From contig SIJG01000028.1 in assembly GCA_023374025.1 (NCBI GenBank), forward strand, positions 897,134 to 961,133: a stretch of 64,000 nt of DNA, read 5' to 3'. The position numbers and the translations under genes are program-made. Under the pieces are notes generated by a model. It searched no databases and was not told the DNA's origin. It saw only the letters and a program-made list of their open reading frames with translations. Shown here piece after piece: positions 1 through 12,025 of this stretch. This stretch comes from Heterodera schachtii. Taxonomy: Eukaryota; Nematoda; Chromadorea; Rhabditida; Heteroderidae. The first letter of the stretch is position 1; every line of letters begins with the position of its first letter.

Positions 1-720
1 AAAAATTTCACAGGGCAATAACAATAAATGAACGTATTTTTTGAGTTCGCGCGAAACGTCTTAGCAACTCAGGACATGGCGAAAATATCATTGAATAATT
101 TATTTCTTAATAACTTACTTAAGGCATTTTTATACTATAATTGGTGGTTGCCCATTTTCTATGTTCACGATGCGAGTGCCTCGAAATACTCATTAAATTG
201 TTCCATTGCTTTAATATTCAATTTTTTATTGAAGTTTTGGGTAGCTGAAAAAAAAATAACATTAATTTGACTTTGAATTATAGATTTCTTATTACTCCAT
301 AAAAAAAAGTCTGAAAATTTTCGTATTTTTTGTTCTTGTGCTGTCAAATATTTTATTTATTCCTAAGTTTTTTTATTTATAAATTTATTTTTCAAAAAAC
401 TAAATTATTTGTGATTCATCCTGATTTATTAAGACGCTGAACACATTTGTATCTTTTTATCGACCTAATGATATAAGGATTTCTTGTAAAAATTAGCAAG
501 CCTAACGCCATGCTTTGACTGTTAAAATGCCATATTTTTAATTTACTTTTAATTAAGAAAATAGTAAAATGTTTATTTTGTTTTATTTAAGTAAAACCCA
601 CATTATTTGAACTTAATTCTAAGTAGTTTAAATGATTTTCCGTATTTTTTGTTGTTTACTTTTCTATTTTTTGCTTTTGTCAATTTCAAGCGTCTCGCAA
701 TAGTAGGTTTTATTAGAATT
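1..720. repeat. Dispersed repeat, copy A (partner at 10025-10510)
   Basis: The first 82 bases, then about 405-575 and 585-720, match 10025-10108, 10109-10275 and 10360-10510 in the same order and orientation. Shared landmarks are atttcacagggca, ttagcaac, ttattaagacgctgaacac, cacatttgtatctttttatc and ttgcttttgtcaattt. Copy A carries about 320 bp (83-404) that copy B lacks, and copy B carries about 85 bp that copy A lacks. Divergence is substantial, so this is an old duplication or two members of an interspersed family. Copy A may continue left of the window. ORFs crossing it are low-complexity and do not survive in copy B, so I do not call a gene. Confidence 0.7.
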
Positions 721-3700
721 ATTTTTGTTGAAAATTAATTAAAAATATAAAATAAAGCTTATTGGTCGTATTAATTCAGGAGTTATTGATGTTTTATTGT
801 TTTGAAAAATTATTTTTATTTGTGCGAAAGTGGAATTCTTGGTTTTTAATATTCTCTTGATCTAACATCTTTTTTTTGTGTTCAACAAGTTTGTCGAAGT
901 TTAATTTATCTTTTACCTTTCTAAATTTAAAACCAAAAATAAATAAAACATAAACATTCTTTAATATTATTAAAAATATTTAATGAATTCGATTTATTAT
1001 TAATTTATCCCTCATTAATAAGAAACAAACTTTCACTTGGCTGGTTCTTACTCTTCATCGCAGACATTAGAAATTTTAGTCCCATTGTGTAAAATAATAT
1101 TTTCTTTTGTATCTTCATATTTAAAACGTTTCTTGTTATCATTTAATCTATTGATTTCACTAATTACACTGATTTATAAAACTGATATTTAAAACTTATT
1201 GTTTAATTCAAAACCTATTTTTATGAGGAAGCTCCACTGTTAATTGTTCAAGAAGAAATGAAATGTAGATACATTTTTCTCTACAAAGTCATATTATTTT
1301 ACAGAAATAACTTCAAATTATAATTCAACAAAAATAAAATCAAACTATAAAAATACTTCAAAACTCAGATATAAGTATATCAAATTTTAAAAAAACTAAA
1401 AGTAAATTTAATATTGAGACCAGTAATTATTCATAAAAATCTGCATATTTTTATATAAATCATATTTTAAAAATAAAATGTGAAATGAAATGTCTTTTAT
1501 TGCATTATAGAATGTATACACTTTAATGTATAATATATAATCTTATTATTTCGCTCAGTATTGTACATTAAGCGTTCTGCAAGCGTAAAAGGGACAAAAC
1601 AAGAAAAATAAAGGAAAAATAAAAAATAGTTTTGTTTATTCAATACGTAATTTTCTTTTATAAATTATTTATTCTCTTTGATATTTCGTCAAAATTTAAA
1701 GAGTTTATTTTTGTCCCTTATTACTTCATCATTTATTTTTATTATAAAATGAAGTATTTTATTTGGAGTTTTTTAATTCAACTTTTATGTATTATTTCAA
1801 ATTCTTAATTCATACGCCGTTTATTCGTTTCGTTTTTTATGTTTGAAGATTAATTTGTAGTGAAGTTTTATTTTATCTTTATGATATATTATTATAATAA
1901 ATTATTATTATTATTATTTAGGATTCGATTTATTACACTCACGCTATTCATACTGTTGTCGTAGTAGCCTACGACTCCAATATTATGATATTGAGAGACA
2001 ATTGTTTATACATTAAAAATCGTATTAAGTTTATGATGCAATTACATTGTTTCAATTATTATTTGGTTTAATGTTTATTTAAAATTTTTTTTATTAATTT
2101 AATTTAAACGAATTGAATTAATCATATATTGTATATTGTTTTGAATATTTTTAAAATTTTAATTGTTTTTTAATTATTCATTTTTTACCATAAATTCCAT
2201 AAGATTTTAATTAATTTTGTTGACCAGATTCAATACCCTTTTATTTATTTTTATGCATTTATTATAAATTCTTAATAATATATTAAATTAATTTTTATAA
2301 TTTGCAGTTTCAGAGTATGAATTTTTTGAATTAATTATTAGCTGATATGTGTATTGTAATTTATTTAAAAATAAATTCATTTTTCAGAGGTTTACTTTAT
2401 TTTTGTGAATTTGTTTTTGTATTTTATTATGTTTTAAAATATAAATAAAAAATTATTTATTTTGTATCTTTTTTTATGTTGCATAAAGTGTAATATGGTT
2501 TATTTTTCTCAATGATTTTCATAATCCTCAAGAATATATGCAAGTGATGTCTGGCATTCCTTCTGAAAATTTTTAGGTTAATACTTCTGATTTTATTATG
2601 ACTAATTAAGATTTGTTTTACTTTTCATAAACATTAATCTTGCATTTCAACCATTTTTGCCCGTTAAGGTTAACTAGATTTAATTAAAAATTTTCTTTAT
2701 TCAAATATTTTGGTATAAATAGGATCTGCATAAAAAAAAAATAATTGTTTTTATTTTTTTAAAAGACGACAACGCAAATTCATGCATTATCCAACATCCC
2801 GTATCGGTATCCTTTAATCTAAAATTTAAAATCATTACTAAGTATTTGTTAATAATTTAAATCATTTAGTTTTAGATTTAATTTTTATCCATTTTTATTA
2901 ATTTATAAAACAATTCTATTGGCGTGTCTATCATTTATACAGTTTAATCTTGAACAAATTATTTATAAAGTATAATAAATTACAGTACTCTTGTGAAAAT
3001 AATAATTTTTTTTTAAATATTATCTTTATAATTTAATATTATTGTAAGAATAATTCTAATATGATTTGTGGAAATATATAATTATTATATTCATTTATTA
3101 ATAACTTGCTTAGTTTATGCATAACTAATGTATGCCCTTTTAGGCAAAGCATGCTTTGTTCAGATATTATTATTTTTCGCTATGATGTTTCATGTATTAA
3201 AAGGATAATTGTCATGATTTCTTGTATTAAATTTACTCAAAATAATTATTTATTTAAAGTTTAACAAAATTAATAGATTTTTCTTCTTGTATTTCATTCG
3301 CTCTATCTGTGAAAGATAATTCAGTACTTATTTTTTACAATTTGAGGTGTCCATTACCTCTGTTGCAAGACCAACTCTTGGCGATTTTCTCCTAATAATT
3401 TATTTATGTATTGAGATAAAATTATCGTTGTAACAATAAAAACTTTGTTTAATCAGAGCATTAATATTTTTAATCTGTATTTATAATCCTAATTTCTAAT
3501 TTATGTCGTCACCACAGTTGTTATGATTATTATTTTTTAAATATTATTATTTTTTCTTTTTTTACCATTTAAAAGTATTATTGTTTTTACCTTGGCTTAA
3601 ATTTGAGGTTTTCTTTCCATATTTATTATTTTAAAATTATAAATAATCTAGTAAATAAAATTTGTATATTTAAATAGGATTATAATTTAATTTGGTCTTT

Positions 3701-6700
3701 GACTAAATTATTTGTAAGTTAAAAAATTTTTGGAGTATGTATAGTTAATTAATTTAAGATTTTTTACAACAATTTTTTTAAGCTTTGTCTCTTCTCATAT
3801 AATACTTATATTTAAAATGTTATCTATAATCCTTTGGTTTAAATTTCAAGTATCTTCATGCGTTCAAAAGGTTGTATTTATTGTTGTATTATAAATTTTT
3901 TCTTACATTTTTCTATTAAATAATTTTTAGATATCATACGGGCGTACTGTAATTTTTTTCAGTTGTCGGCATTTCGAAATAATTGTTTAATTTATTTATT
4001 TCGGCAGTATTTTTCCCAAATAATTTTTACATTTCTTTTCTTTCTTTTTGTTTAATTATTTTCTTTAAATTAATTTTCATTTTTTTAATACGCTCAACAT
4101 TCTGAACGCGATTTATTGGTTAAATTCCTTTTTTAACTTTTTGGTTTTTCGTAGAACAATCTTTTTAAAATCCTTGCTGAAGCCAACGAATTCGAAAGAA
4201 ATAAAAATTAAATTGTTGTATTGACAAATTATTAAAAAAATATTTATTGTTCATTTCTAAAATAATATAATGATTGATTAAGAGAAGATAAATTTTTGTA
4301 TAATTATCTTTATTATTATTATTGTAATTATATATTTAAAGCAAAATAATTTTAATCCATTAACTGTTATTAATTTGTTTCTAAAATTCTTAATATGCAG
4401 TCCTCTCCTTCTCTTAAAAGTCCAATGATTATATTTCAAGTATTTATAATAAATAAATTTTGTTAAATAAATTTGGAAATTTATGACACTTTGAAATACA
4501 TGGCAAGGCAATCTTTAGTCATGACTGTCTTATTATTGCTATCATCGTTTAATGATTCTTATGATAAAAATTGTTTTTTTCGTTCATTTCTAATATTCAT
4601 GTCAAATTTTCTGCCTCTTTTTCAATTAATTTTACACATTGGCTTTGAATTATTCTATCAATTGATGTTTTTTATAAATATGACTGAATTTAAAATCTTT
4701 AATTCATTTGATTTTCTTCCTAAAATTTTCACTAATAAAAATAACCAATTCCTTAATTGCGAATAGATAGGATTTTTTTTGTGATAATATATTTGTATTT
4801 ATATCTGTAGATCCGAAAATAGTGGCCATCGCTTCATAATTATTACATATTTTATGGATTTATTGTAATTTAACATAATTTGATGTAAATTTTTGTTTTT
4901 GTTATGGACGACCAAGTAAGATAAAGATTATATTATAATTTATGAAAAAAAATTTTAAAGTGTTAATAGCATTATGTTGTAAAACTCGTTCATTAGGGAT
5001 CAATTTTTATTAGGCGAATAGAAGGAATCAAATTTTTTATATGTAGATATTTTGAAAGATTTTGTTAAAAAAATAGTGACAATTATTTTTATTTTTTTAA
5101 ATTGAAATAATGCATTTTTTTCTTTATTTGTTATTTGAAACTTGAATTAAATGTTGCCTTTTAATTTTTTGATATCCAATTACTAAGAATTACTAAATTG
5201 TAAAAGAAATTCATATTTTTTTTTGATTTTTTATGCTTTCTTTTAATATTTTTATTTTTACATGTAATTGGTTCTTCTATCTCTCTGGCATTTTGTATTT
5301 ATAATTTTAAAGAAAAACTATAATCAATTTTAAAACCCAGGCATTCATTCCTTTACTATTTATTAGTGTATTGTTTAAATATATTTTTTATGACTTCATG
5401 CATTTTTTTTCCAAAAATTATTTTCAAAGTATTTTAGTTTTTTTTTCACAAACCGCAATAATTTTTGAATTATAATTACGTTTTTATTATTTGTTCATAA
5501 AAGTTTGTGATTATATAGATTTTATTATATCAATTTAATTTTAATTTGCACTTACTTGAAATTTTTATTTTTTAATTCAATATTTCGAAATTCTGGATTA
5601 TAATGAAAGTTGTATTTAAATTTAAAAAAGGTGAGGTTGATTTGTATTAAAATAATTACTTTAAAATGCTATTACTAAACATTTACCAAAGCTAATACAA
5701 CAAGTTTAAAATTTAACTTGTTAAAATGTATTTTTTGTTGGTGGATTAAACAGAAAACCAAAATGGTGGGACAAAATTAGTGTGAGAAACTATTGTAAAT
5801 TATAAACAATTTCAAGTTAAATATAAATAATTGATGAAAGCGAATATAGATATTAGAAAATTTATATTTATTTATCTTTTATATATTTGTTTATTTAAAA
5901 TAATTTAGTATTAACAATTGATTTCAAATAATGCATATTCCTAAATAAAATTAAAAAAAATAATAGCTTTATATTAGAAAAATGAAAAACAAATATAAAC
6001 AGAATTTGAATAATAATTTTTCTTATACATAAATGTAAGATAAAAATATTAAACAAGAATAATATCAAAAGCATAATTATTAATAAATTATTATAAAAAT
6101 AAAGAAACAATATTAATTTTTTTGTTATTTTGATAGTTTTAATATATTTATTTTTAAAAACAAAATTTAACAAAAAGAAAAACAAAATAAATATCTATTT
6201 TGGTAATTAAAGACATCTGACAATTAAAAAAGTCAAAAAATTAATCCCTTTAAATGATAGATAAAATAAGCTTATAGATAAAAGTTTAGTCTAAAAACAT
6301 TAAAATTTAAAAATAATTCAAAATTTAAAAATTATAACAACAATTCATCTTTTTCTTACTGATAGTAAGAAATAAAAAATTATTATAAAAAATTTATAAG
6401 TATCGAGATTTGACAATACCAACCTAAAAAATATAATATATTAAAAATAATTATTTAAAATTTGTCAGAAAATCTACTAAAATGATCAAATAATCAGCTA
6501 GTAAATACATAGTCTCAACTAACTTCTTCAACTGAATAATATTGTGTATAATTTATAAAATACACAAAATTAATAATTTTTATTACAAAAAAAACATTTC
6601 ATAATTTTTATAAATATTAGAAAATATTAAAACATTAATTTACATTAATTATTTTAAAAATTGAGAATTAGCTTATCCATTTAATAATTTCAAACAACTC

Positions 6701-7000
6701 ATGATAGGCTTATGCTTGCTTTTTATAAATGCGTTTTTGTTTATAAAATTATAATAAGATACAAAATTTTAACTTCTAAAAAAATAACTTGGCAATTAAA
6801 AAAATAATTTAACAAATCAAAAAATTAATATAAAATTTAATAACCTAAATAAATAAATGGTAGGTTCCAAATTTTAAAACATAAATCTTGGTATTAAATT
6901 GTAGCTCTACATGCACTCTACTATTTAACATGCTCTCTACTATTTATCTAATTTTTAAAAATTTAAAATTATTTATTAATTTCGAATTTTCGCACCGTAA
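721..7000. other. Gene-free AT-rich stretch
   Basis: No protein family, RNA gene or clear element boundary is visible. The + strand is T-rich to about 5800 (apart from about 1250-1500) and A-rich from about 5800 to 6880. There are short AAT/ATT triplet runs (for example around 1895-1920 and 4311-4325) and a small hairpin with 7-bp arms GTCGTAG/CTACGAC near 1957-1974. Open frames here (for example 4473-4766 and 5895-6185) are made of F, I, L, N, K and Y codons, as expected by chance in such DNA. Confidence 0.6.
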
Positions 7001-7003
7001 TAA

Positions 7004-7290
7004 ATATTTGTCACCGGGACATTGTTTGAAGGTTACGGTAGGGGAAAATTTGGTACTAAAATTCGTTTCACCGGGAAACGGGAATTGGTCCACCGGGGAC
7101 TTTTGAAAACAAAATCTGTCAAGGGATTGGCCCACCGGAAATTAAAAGTGATTGGCAAACTCTAATTTGTTCCACCAAACAAAGGCTGATTGATTGATTC
7201 ATTGTTTGATTCTTCTACTGTCATTGGACGAACTGACAAAAGAGAACAGCGGACGAAGAGCGGACTTCGACAAAATTTATGGATTCTAAA
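7004..7290. repeat. GC-richer island with spaced CACCGG motifs
   Basis: CACCGG occurs at 7012, 7069, 7091 and 7133. Two occurrences sit in a longer direct repeat, ggaattggtccaccgg (about 7081-7096) and ggattggcccaccgg (about 7124-7138). The right part (about 7190-7270) has gattgattgatt followed by a purine-rich segment with gaacagcggacgaagagcgg. The block stands out sharply from the AT-rich surroundings. It may be the terminal or subterminal part of a decayed transposon, or unrelated non-coding DNA. Two overlapping ORFs on opposite strands (6888-7106 and 6944-7135) run through it but match nothing I recognise. Confidence 0.4.
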
Positions 7291-7559
7291 TAGACGAATA
7301 TTTATTATACAATTAATGTAATGAAACAATTAATAAACAACTAATTGAAAATAATTGAGAAAAAGTTTTATTAGATAAAAGAAAAATTTTAAAATAAAAT
7401 ATTACGAAACGTTGAATCTTCGACAACAAAAATGCGTCAGCGTTTTGGAGAGCGCGCAAATGTTTTTTACAATTTTTGGTTGCATATTTCAAAATTTTAT
7501 TCGTGTGAATAAGCATTATTTGAGTTATTTCGTGCATTTGATTGTTTTTGTCGCATAAA

Positions 7560-7707
7560 TGTGAATTTTTTGAAAATTTAGATTTCGACTTTTTGTTCGA
7601 ATCCGCGTTCGGGGTTCAAAATGGACCGAAATGGATATTAGAATCGGATTCTGCGACTCTGAAAACCCCCAAAATGGCGTAAAATTGAATAAAAATTTGA
7701 ATTTTTT
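7560..7707. repeat. Degenerate edge copies of the 83/84-bp satellite
   Basis: The motif cgaatcc at 7598 followed by ttcgg and ttcaaaatg resembles the cgaatccattttcgg...ttcaaaaaaatg part of the unit. It lies 167 bp (two unit lengths) before the equivalent point of the first good copy. Around 7640-7670, gaatcgg...cgactctgaaaa resembles gaattggggcactcagaaa at roughly the expected phase. I infer one to two decayed repeats at the array edge, where homogenisation is usually weakest. Confidence 0.4.
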
Positions 7708-8132
7708 TTGAAATGCCAAATTTTGTCTAATTTCGAATTGGGGCACTCAGAAATCATCGCAAAACGAATCCATTTTCGGAGGGCTTTCAAAAAAATGTGC
7801 CAAATTTTGTCAAATTTCGAATTGGGGCACTCAGAAATCATCGCAAACGAATCCATTTTCGGAGGGCTTTCAAAAAAATGTGCCAAATTTTGTCTAATTT
7901 CGAATTGGGGCACTCAGAAATCATCGCAAAACGAATCCATTTTCGGAGGGCATTCAAAAATTGTGCCGAATTTTGTCTAATTTCGAATTGGGGCACTCAG
8001 AAATCATCGCAAAACGAATCCATTTTCGGAGGGATTTCAAAAAAATGTGCCAAATTTTGTCAAATTTCGAATTGGGGCACTCAGAAATCATCGCAAAACG
8101 AATCCATTTTCGGAGGGCTTTCAAAAAAATGT
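7708..8132. repeat. Minisatellite/satellite array, about five 83/84-bp units
   Basis: The core gaattggggcactcagaaat starts at 7735, 7819, 7902, 7985 and 8069, giving periods of 84, 83, 83 and 84 bp. Each unit also contains cgaatccattttcgga and ttcaaaaaaatgtgcc. Copies differ by a few bases: gtctaattt in units 1, 3 and 4 against gtcaaattt in units 2 and 5. The array ends abruptly within the fifth unit at about 8132. Because 84 is a multiple of three, long open frames run through it on both strands (repeating a NFELGHSEII-type block), but the 83-bp units shift the frame. I therefore read these as a by-product of the repeat, not a protein. Confidence 0.9.
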
Positions 8133-8789
8133 ATCATAGGTTTAATTATTATTTTAATTCTTATTTATATTTTTTTTTCATGGACTTCCATGTTCTTCTT
8201 GGCTCATCGATAAAATTCTTATGCATGTATTATTTTGAAAATACAGCTTGATTGATTTTCTATACTATTTGTTTTTTTGAAGTGTTTTTTATATTACTTT
8301 CTAAGTATTTTAAATTTAATTAAAAAGTGTAAGTTATATAATTTTTTTTAATTTTTTCACTTACTTTCTTGGTAAATTTTATTCATTCGATAAAGAATTA
8401 TATAAATTAATAATTGTTACTTAAAAAATTTTATTTTTAAATTGGAAAAATGTTTGCAATAAAGTAAATTTGACTATTCGTCTTGTAATTAATTAATATT
8501 CGTATTTCCGAGAGATTGTATTTTTATTAAAATAATTATTTAACCACGAATATTTGCAGTCATTCAAAATTTTCAGATCAAAATTTTGATATATTCTTCT
8601 AATTTGAACACGTTAAATTATTATTTAAAAATAAAATTATATTATTTAATTGTTAAAAATTGATCGATTTAAGTTATTTATGCTGACTTAAGTATTATCG
8701 AAACGTTTTCAAATTATGTCAAAATTTATTTTTTTCAGAAAACAAAAACCCATTTTAATTCACAAGTTCGTGTTCCTTTTAAAAATAAC
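8133..8789. other. Gene-free AT-rich stretch
   Basis: T-rich sequence immediately after the satellite. No recognisable coding, RNA or repeat feature was seen. Confidence 0.5.
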
Positions 8790-9116
8790 TCAGAACCGCA
8801 AATTATTGTATTTTCGAAATGAATGATTTATCTCATTGATTACATTAAATATTTCACTTAAAAAATTTTCACTCATATTTTTTCTTGGCACTAAATATCC
8901 TCTGAGATATCCATGCTTTTTGCTAATGAATATGAAATTATTATAATATTTAAGCCTTTTTGTTGGATTAAATTTAACTCCTCGCCAAAAAAATAAGTAT
9001 GTCAATAATTTCCATCCAACAATTTTTTTTTTGGTAAGCTTTTTGGTGTATATACAAAACCATTTTTTAAGATTTTTTAAATCATTGAAAAGAAACTTAG
9101 CCTTATGTGTGTACAA
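8790..9116 (-). CDS. Unrecognised 108-codon ORF (doubtful)
   Basis: This frame opens with ATG and ends at TAA on the minus strand. Its composition is less repetitive than the other AT-derived ORFs: many lysines (runs such as LKNLKKWF and KKLTKKKIVGWKLL), a central stretch ending KKHGYLRGYLVPRKN, and a tail containing SEIFNVINEINHSF. I see no signal peptide, membrane segment or known domain. It could be a small gene, a lone exon or a pseudogene fragment, but a frame of this length can also arise by chance in DNA with few G and C. No neighbouring gene supports it. Confidence 0.2.
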   Translation of the reverse strand: MYTHKAKFLFNDLKNLKKWFCIYTKKLTKKKIVGWKLLTYLFFWRGVKFNPTKRLKYYNNFIFISKKHGYLRGYLVPRKNMSENFLSEIFNVINEINHSFRKYNNLRF

Positions 9117-10024
9117 TAACTAATATTTAGTTTAAATTGATATTTAAATATTACTTTATTGAATTTCTTTCGCATTCATTATAAAATTAGCCTGATAAAT
9201 AAACAAAGGCACGAAACATATATTCATTTTCAGTTAAACTGTAAGAAAAATGATTGGTACAGCTCAAATTTTCTAATTATATATAAATTCACTAATTTAC
9301 AATATTTATTTGACTGTTCATTTATTTAGCCCTTTTTCATGTCTGTAATTTTCTCTTATCTAAAATTTACATTTCCCATTCATGGTGGATTATTTAATTT
9401 TTTTAGTTTTTTATGGCATTTCCTTATTATTAAAAGTATTTAAATAGTTTCATGCTAAAGCTAAATTTATTCATTTAATTACAAATTTTTGACTTTATTA
9501 AAAATTTTTTCATAAGATTAGTCTTTTTGTTAAAATTTTTGTACCTTTGCAAATTTTACATTGACAATTGGCTCCATTTGTTAAAGATTTTTTAAATAGT
9601 AGACGTAACTTCCTATCATTTTTCGTAATTAATTTTAATTATTATTTTAACAATAGTTGTTTGATTAATTATATTTCCTTTAATAAATTCATATAATTAT
9701 GTATTACTCGAGTTGCATTTTTATTTTTAAGTTTCATAATGTAGTATGTTTTAAAATGAATATTGCATTTTTTATTTTAATATATTATTTTATATGAATG
9801 CATAAATTAAATAAATTAATGCATGACAATTAAATTAATTTTAATACAAACTTCTGTTTTAATTTAAAAATATTTATTTATTTTATTCTTTTTTTATAGA
9901 AACTAGAAATACAAATAACTTTATTTACTGTTTCTTGTTTTCTTTATTTCAATAATTGTTGAAGGTTCACAGTCCTTTTTCTTGGCATCTGGTCCAGAAA
10001 AGAAACAAAAAACAATCAATCATT
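9117..10024. other. Gene-free AT-rich stretch
   Basis: T-rich DNA without recognisable coding or structural features. Just before repeat copy B there is a slightly GC-richer patch with ttggcatctggtccaga at about 9981-9997. Confidence 0.45.
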
Positions 10025-10510
10025 AAAAAAATTTCACAGGGCACTAACAATAAATGAATCGTATTTTTGAATTAGCGCGAACCCGTCTTAGCAACATCAG
10101 GACTTGATTATTTGTGATTCATTTCGATTTATTAAGACGCTGAACACATTTGTATCTTTTTATCGACTTGAAGATATGAGGATTTCTTTGTAAAATTAGC
10201 AAGCCTAACACTATGCTTTGAATTGTTAAAGTGCCATATTTTTAATTTACTTTTAATTAAGAAAATAGCAAATTGATATTTTATTGATTATTAAAATTAT
10301 CTTCATTCAGATGAGAATCATTTTATTTTTTCTCTTTACATACATGCTTTAATTTTTTCATTTAAGTAAAACCCACAAATATTTGAACTTTATTTTTGTT
10401 TATTAATTACTTTTAATGGTTTTCCATAATTTTTGTTGTTTACTTTTTTTATTTTTGCTTTTGTCAATTTTTCAAGCGTTCTCGCAAATATCTCATACTT
10501 TTATTAGTTT
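10025..10510. repeat. Dispersed repeat, copy B (partner at 1-720)
   Basis: Direct-orientation partner of the repeat at the start of the window, about 10 kb away. It retains atttcacagggca, gcgcgaac, ttattaagacgctgaacac, attagcaagcctaac and the tttttgcttttgtcaattt segment. It lacks the roughly 320 bp found at 83-404 of copy A and has about 85 bp (near 10275-10360) absent from copy A. No coding potential is shared between the copies. Confidence 0.7.
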
Positions 10511-11789
10511 TTTGAAAAATCATATTCTAAAAATATTTTTGTTTGAATGTTGCGGTGACATTTTTGTTCAATAAAGTTTTATGTTTATTTCTCATCTTGT
10601 TCATATTTATTAAACTTCTACATTTCTTATTGAATATTCTTTATTTTTCGCTCTGTAAGCTGAATGAATGAAATTTCTTTTTCAATTTTCACAATACCAT
10701 GCGTAATATCATGGATTTTCAAATGATATGACGATTTTGATTAGTAGACTAAGAGATTAAACTGTTATTCTTTATAAGATTTAAATATTTAAGTAAGATC
10801 GTTTTTTATCGAGAAACATTGCATAGCTATTGTTGCTTAATTTATTTGTTAGGTATTCTTTTGACGCTTTATATAATAAGATGTAAAAAGCAATTTAACC
10901 TAAATTGTTTCAAAAAATTTTCACAAATTAAACTTTAAAACAATATTAATTGTTTAATAATTAGCAAATGTTTGAGTTTAATTTTTGCAAGGAATTTTTC
11001 TTATATTGGCTTTCCAATTTTTAGGTTTAACGAATGTAATATCGTTTTAAAAAGTTCAATCATGCATTATGTACCTTCAATATGTAATTACCAATTATTA
11101 GCAAAAATTTATTTTTTAGTCGTGGTTTTATTTGGCAATTTCGGTTTCTTAATTCTTATACTAAACAATAATTTTATATTTTGACAAAATCAATTTTATT
11201 AACTCAATTTTTGTTCAATATTTTTAATTTTCATTTTAATAAACTAAATGAATTGTTTTTTAATTAATTTATTTCTTAGCGTTGATTTGATAAAACTACT
11301 TTATTTGATTATTTTGAAATAAACAGTATATTAATGTATAGTCTAATTATTTTCAATTGTATTTAATTTAATATTTATATGTGATGATATTTATTGTGCT
11401 TGATCATTTTGTGATTATTAAATAATGTAACTTATGAATTTAGATTTTCGTTTTTTTGATAGTTATCTTCACTTTTCATACATTTTTGATCAAGAATTTC
11501 AGCAATTATTTGATGTTAATTTTCTTTATATTATTGGGAAATACTTTTGATTGAGTTTTAAAGGCTTACATATTCTCATAAAAAATAAGACCGAAAATGT
11601 AAATAAAAATCAATAAAAACAAGATTAAAATGTAGAACAAACAAAAAACAGAATTCTTAAATTTCCAATTTATACATTCAAAATGAAAGGATTTCCTTTG
11701 CTTTAACTGCACTTCAGGTCTTGTCGGTTTTTCTAATATTATTAAAAAATTAAACATCTATGATTATATTAGCAAAAAGTGGTTTCCAA
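10511..11789. other. Gene-free AT-rich stretch
   Basis: T-rich to about 11550, then A-rich. A minus-strand ORF at 11566-11757 (63 codons) ends in a hydrophobic run but has no recognisable domain and is probably chance. No other feature seen. Confidence 0.45.
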
Positions 11790-12025
11790 GCAAAAAAGTT
11801 AAAAACACTTGAAACCCAAGAAAAATTTTTTTAAAGCTAAATGACTGTTTAGATTAAAAAGCAAACAATATGTTTATTATATAATGTTTATGTGATTTAA
11901 AAAAAAATCTTTTTGCAAAGAAGTTAAAAACACTCGAAACTGAAGAAAAAGTTTGCAAATCCAAATGTATTGTTAATTATAAAGTAAAAATAATATTTAA
12001 TTTATTATATAATGTAAATAAGCAT
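11790..12025. repeat. Two-copy tandem duplication, about 125 bp apart
   Basis: The block beginning gcaaaaaagttaaaaacac at 11790 and ending tattatataatg near 11888 recurs from 11915 (gcaaagaagttaaaaacac) to about 12025 with the same order of motifs (cactTgaaac/cactCgaaac, gaagaaaaa-type run, attatataatgt). The copies are clearly diverged. Function is not apparent. Confidence 0.65.

Noticed and set aside
7594..7604. GTTCGAATCC resembling a tRNA B-box
   Set aside because: No A-box at a suitable distance and no tRNA-like fold. It lies in the degenerate edge of the satellite.
7638..8251. Four overlapping ORFs of 90-138 codons encoding a repeated NFELGHSEII-type peptide
   Set aside because: They are translations of the 83/84-bp satellite on both strands. 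The 83-bp units break the frame, so no single repeat protein is encoded.
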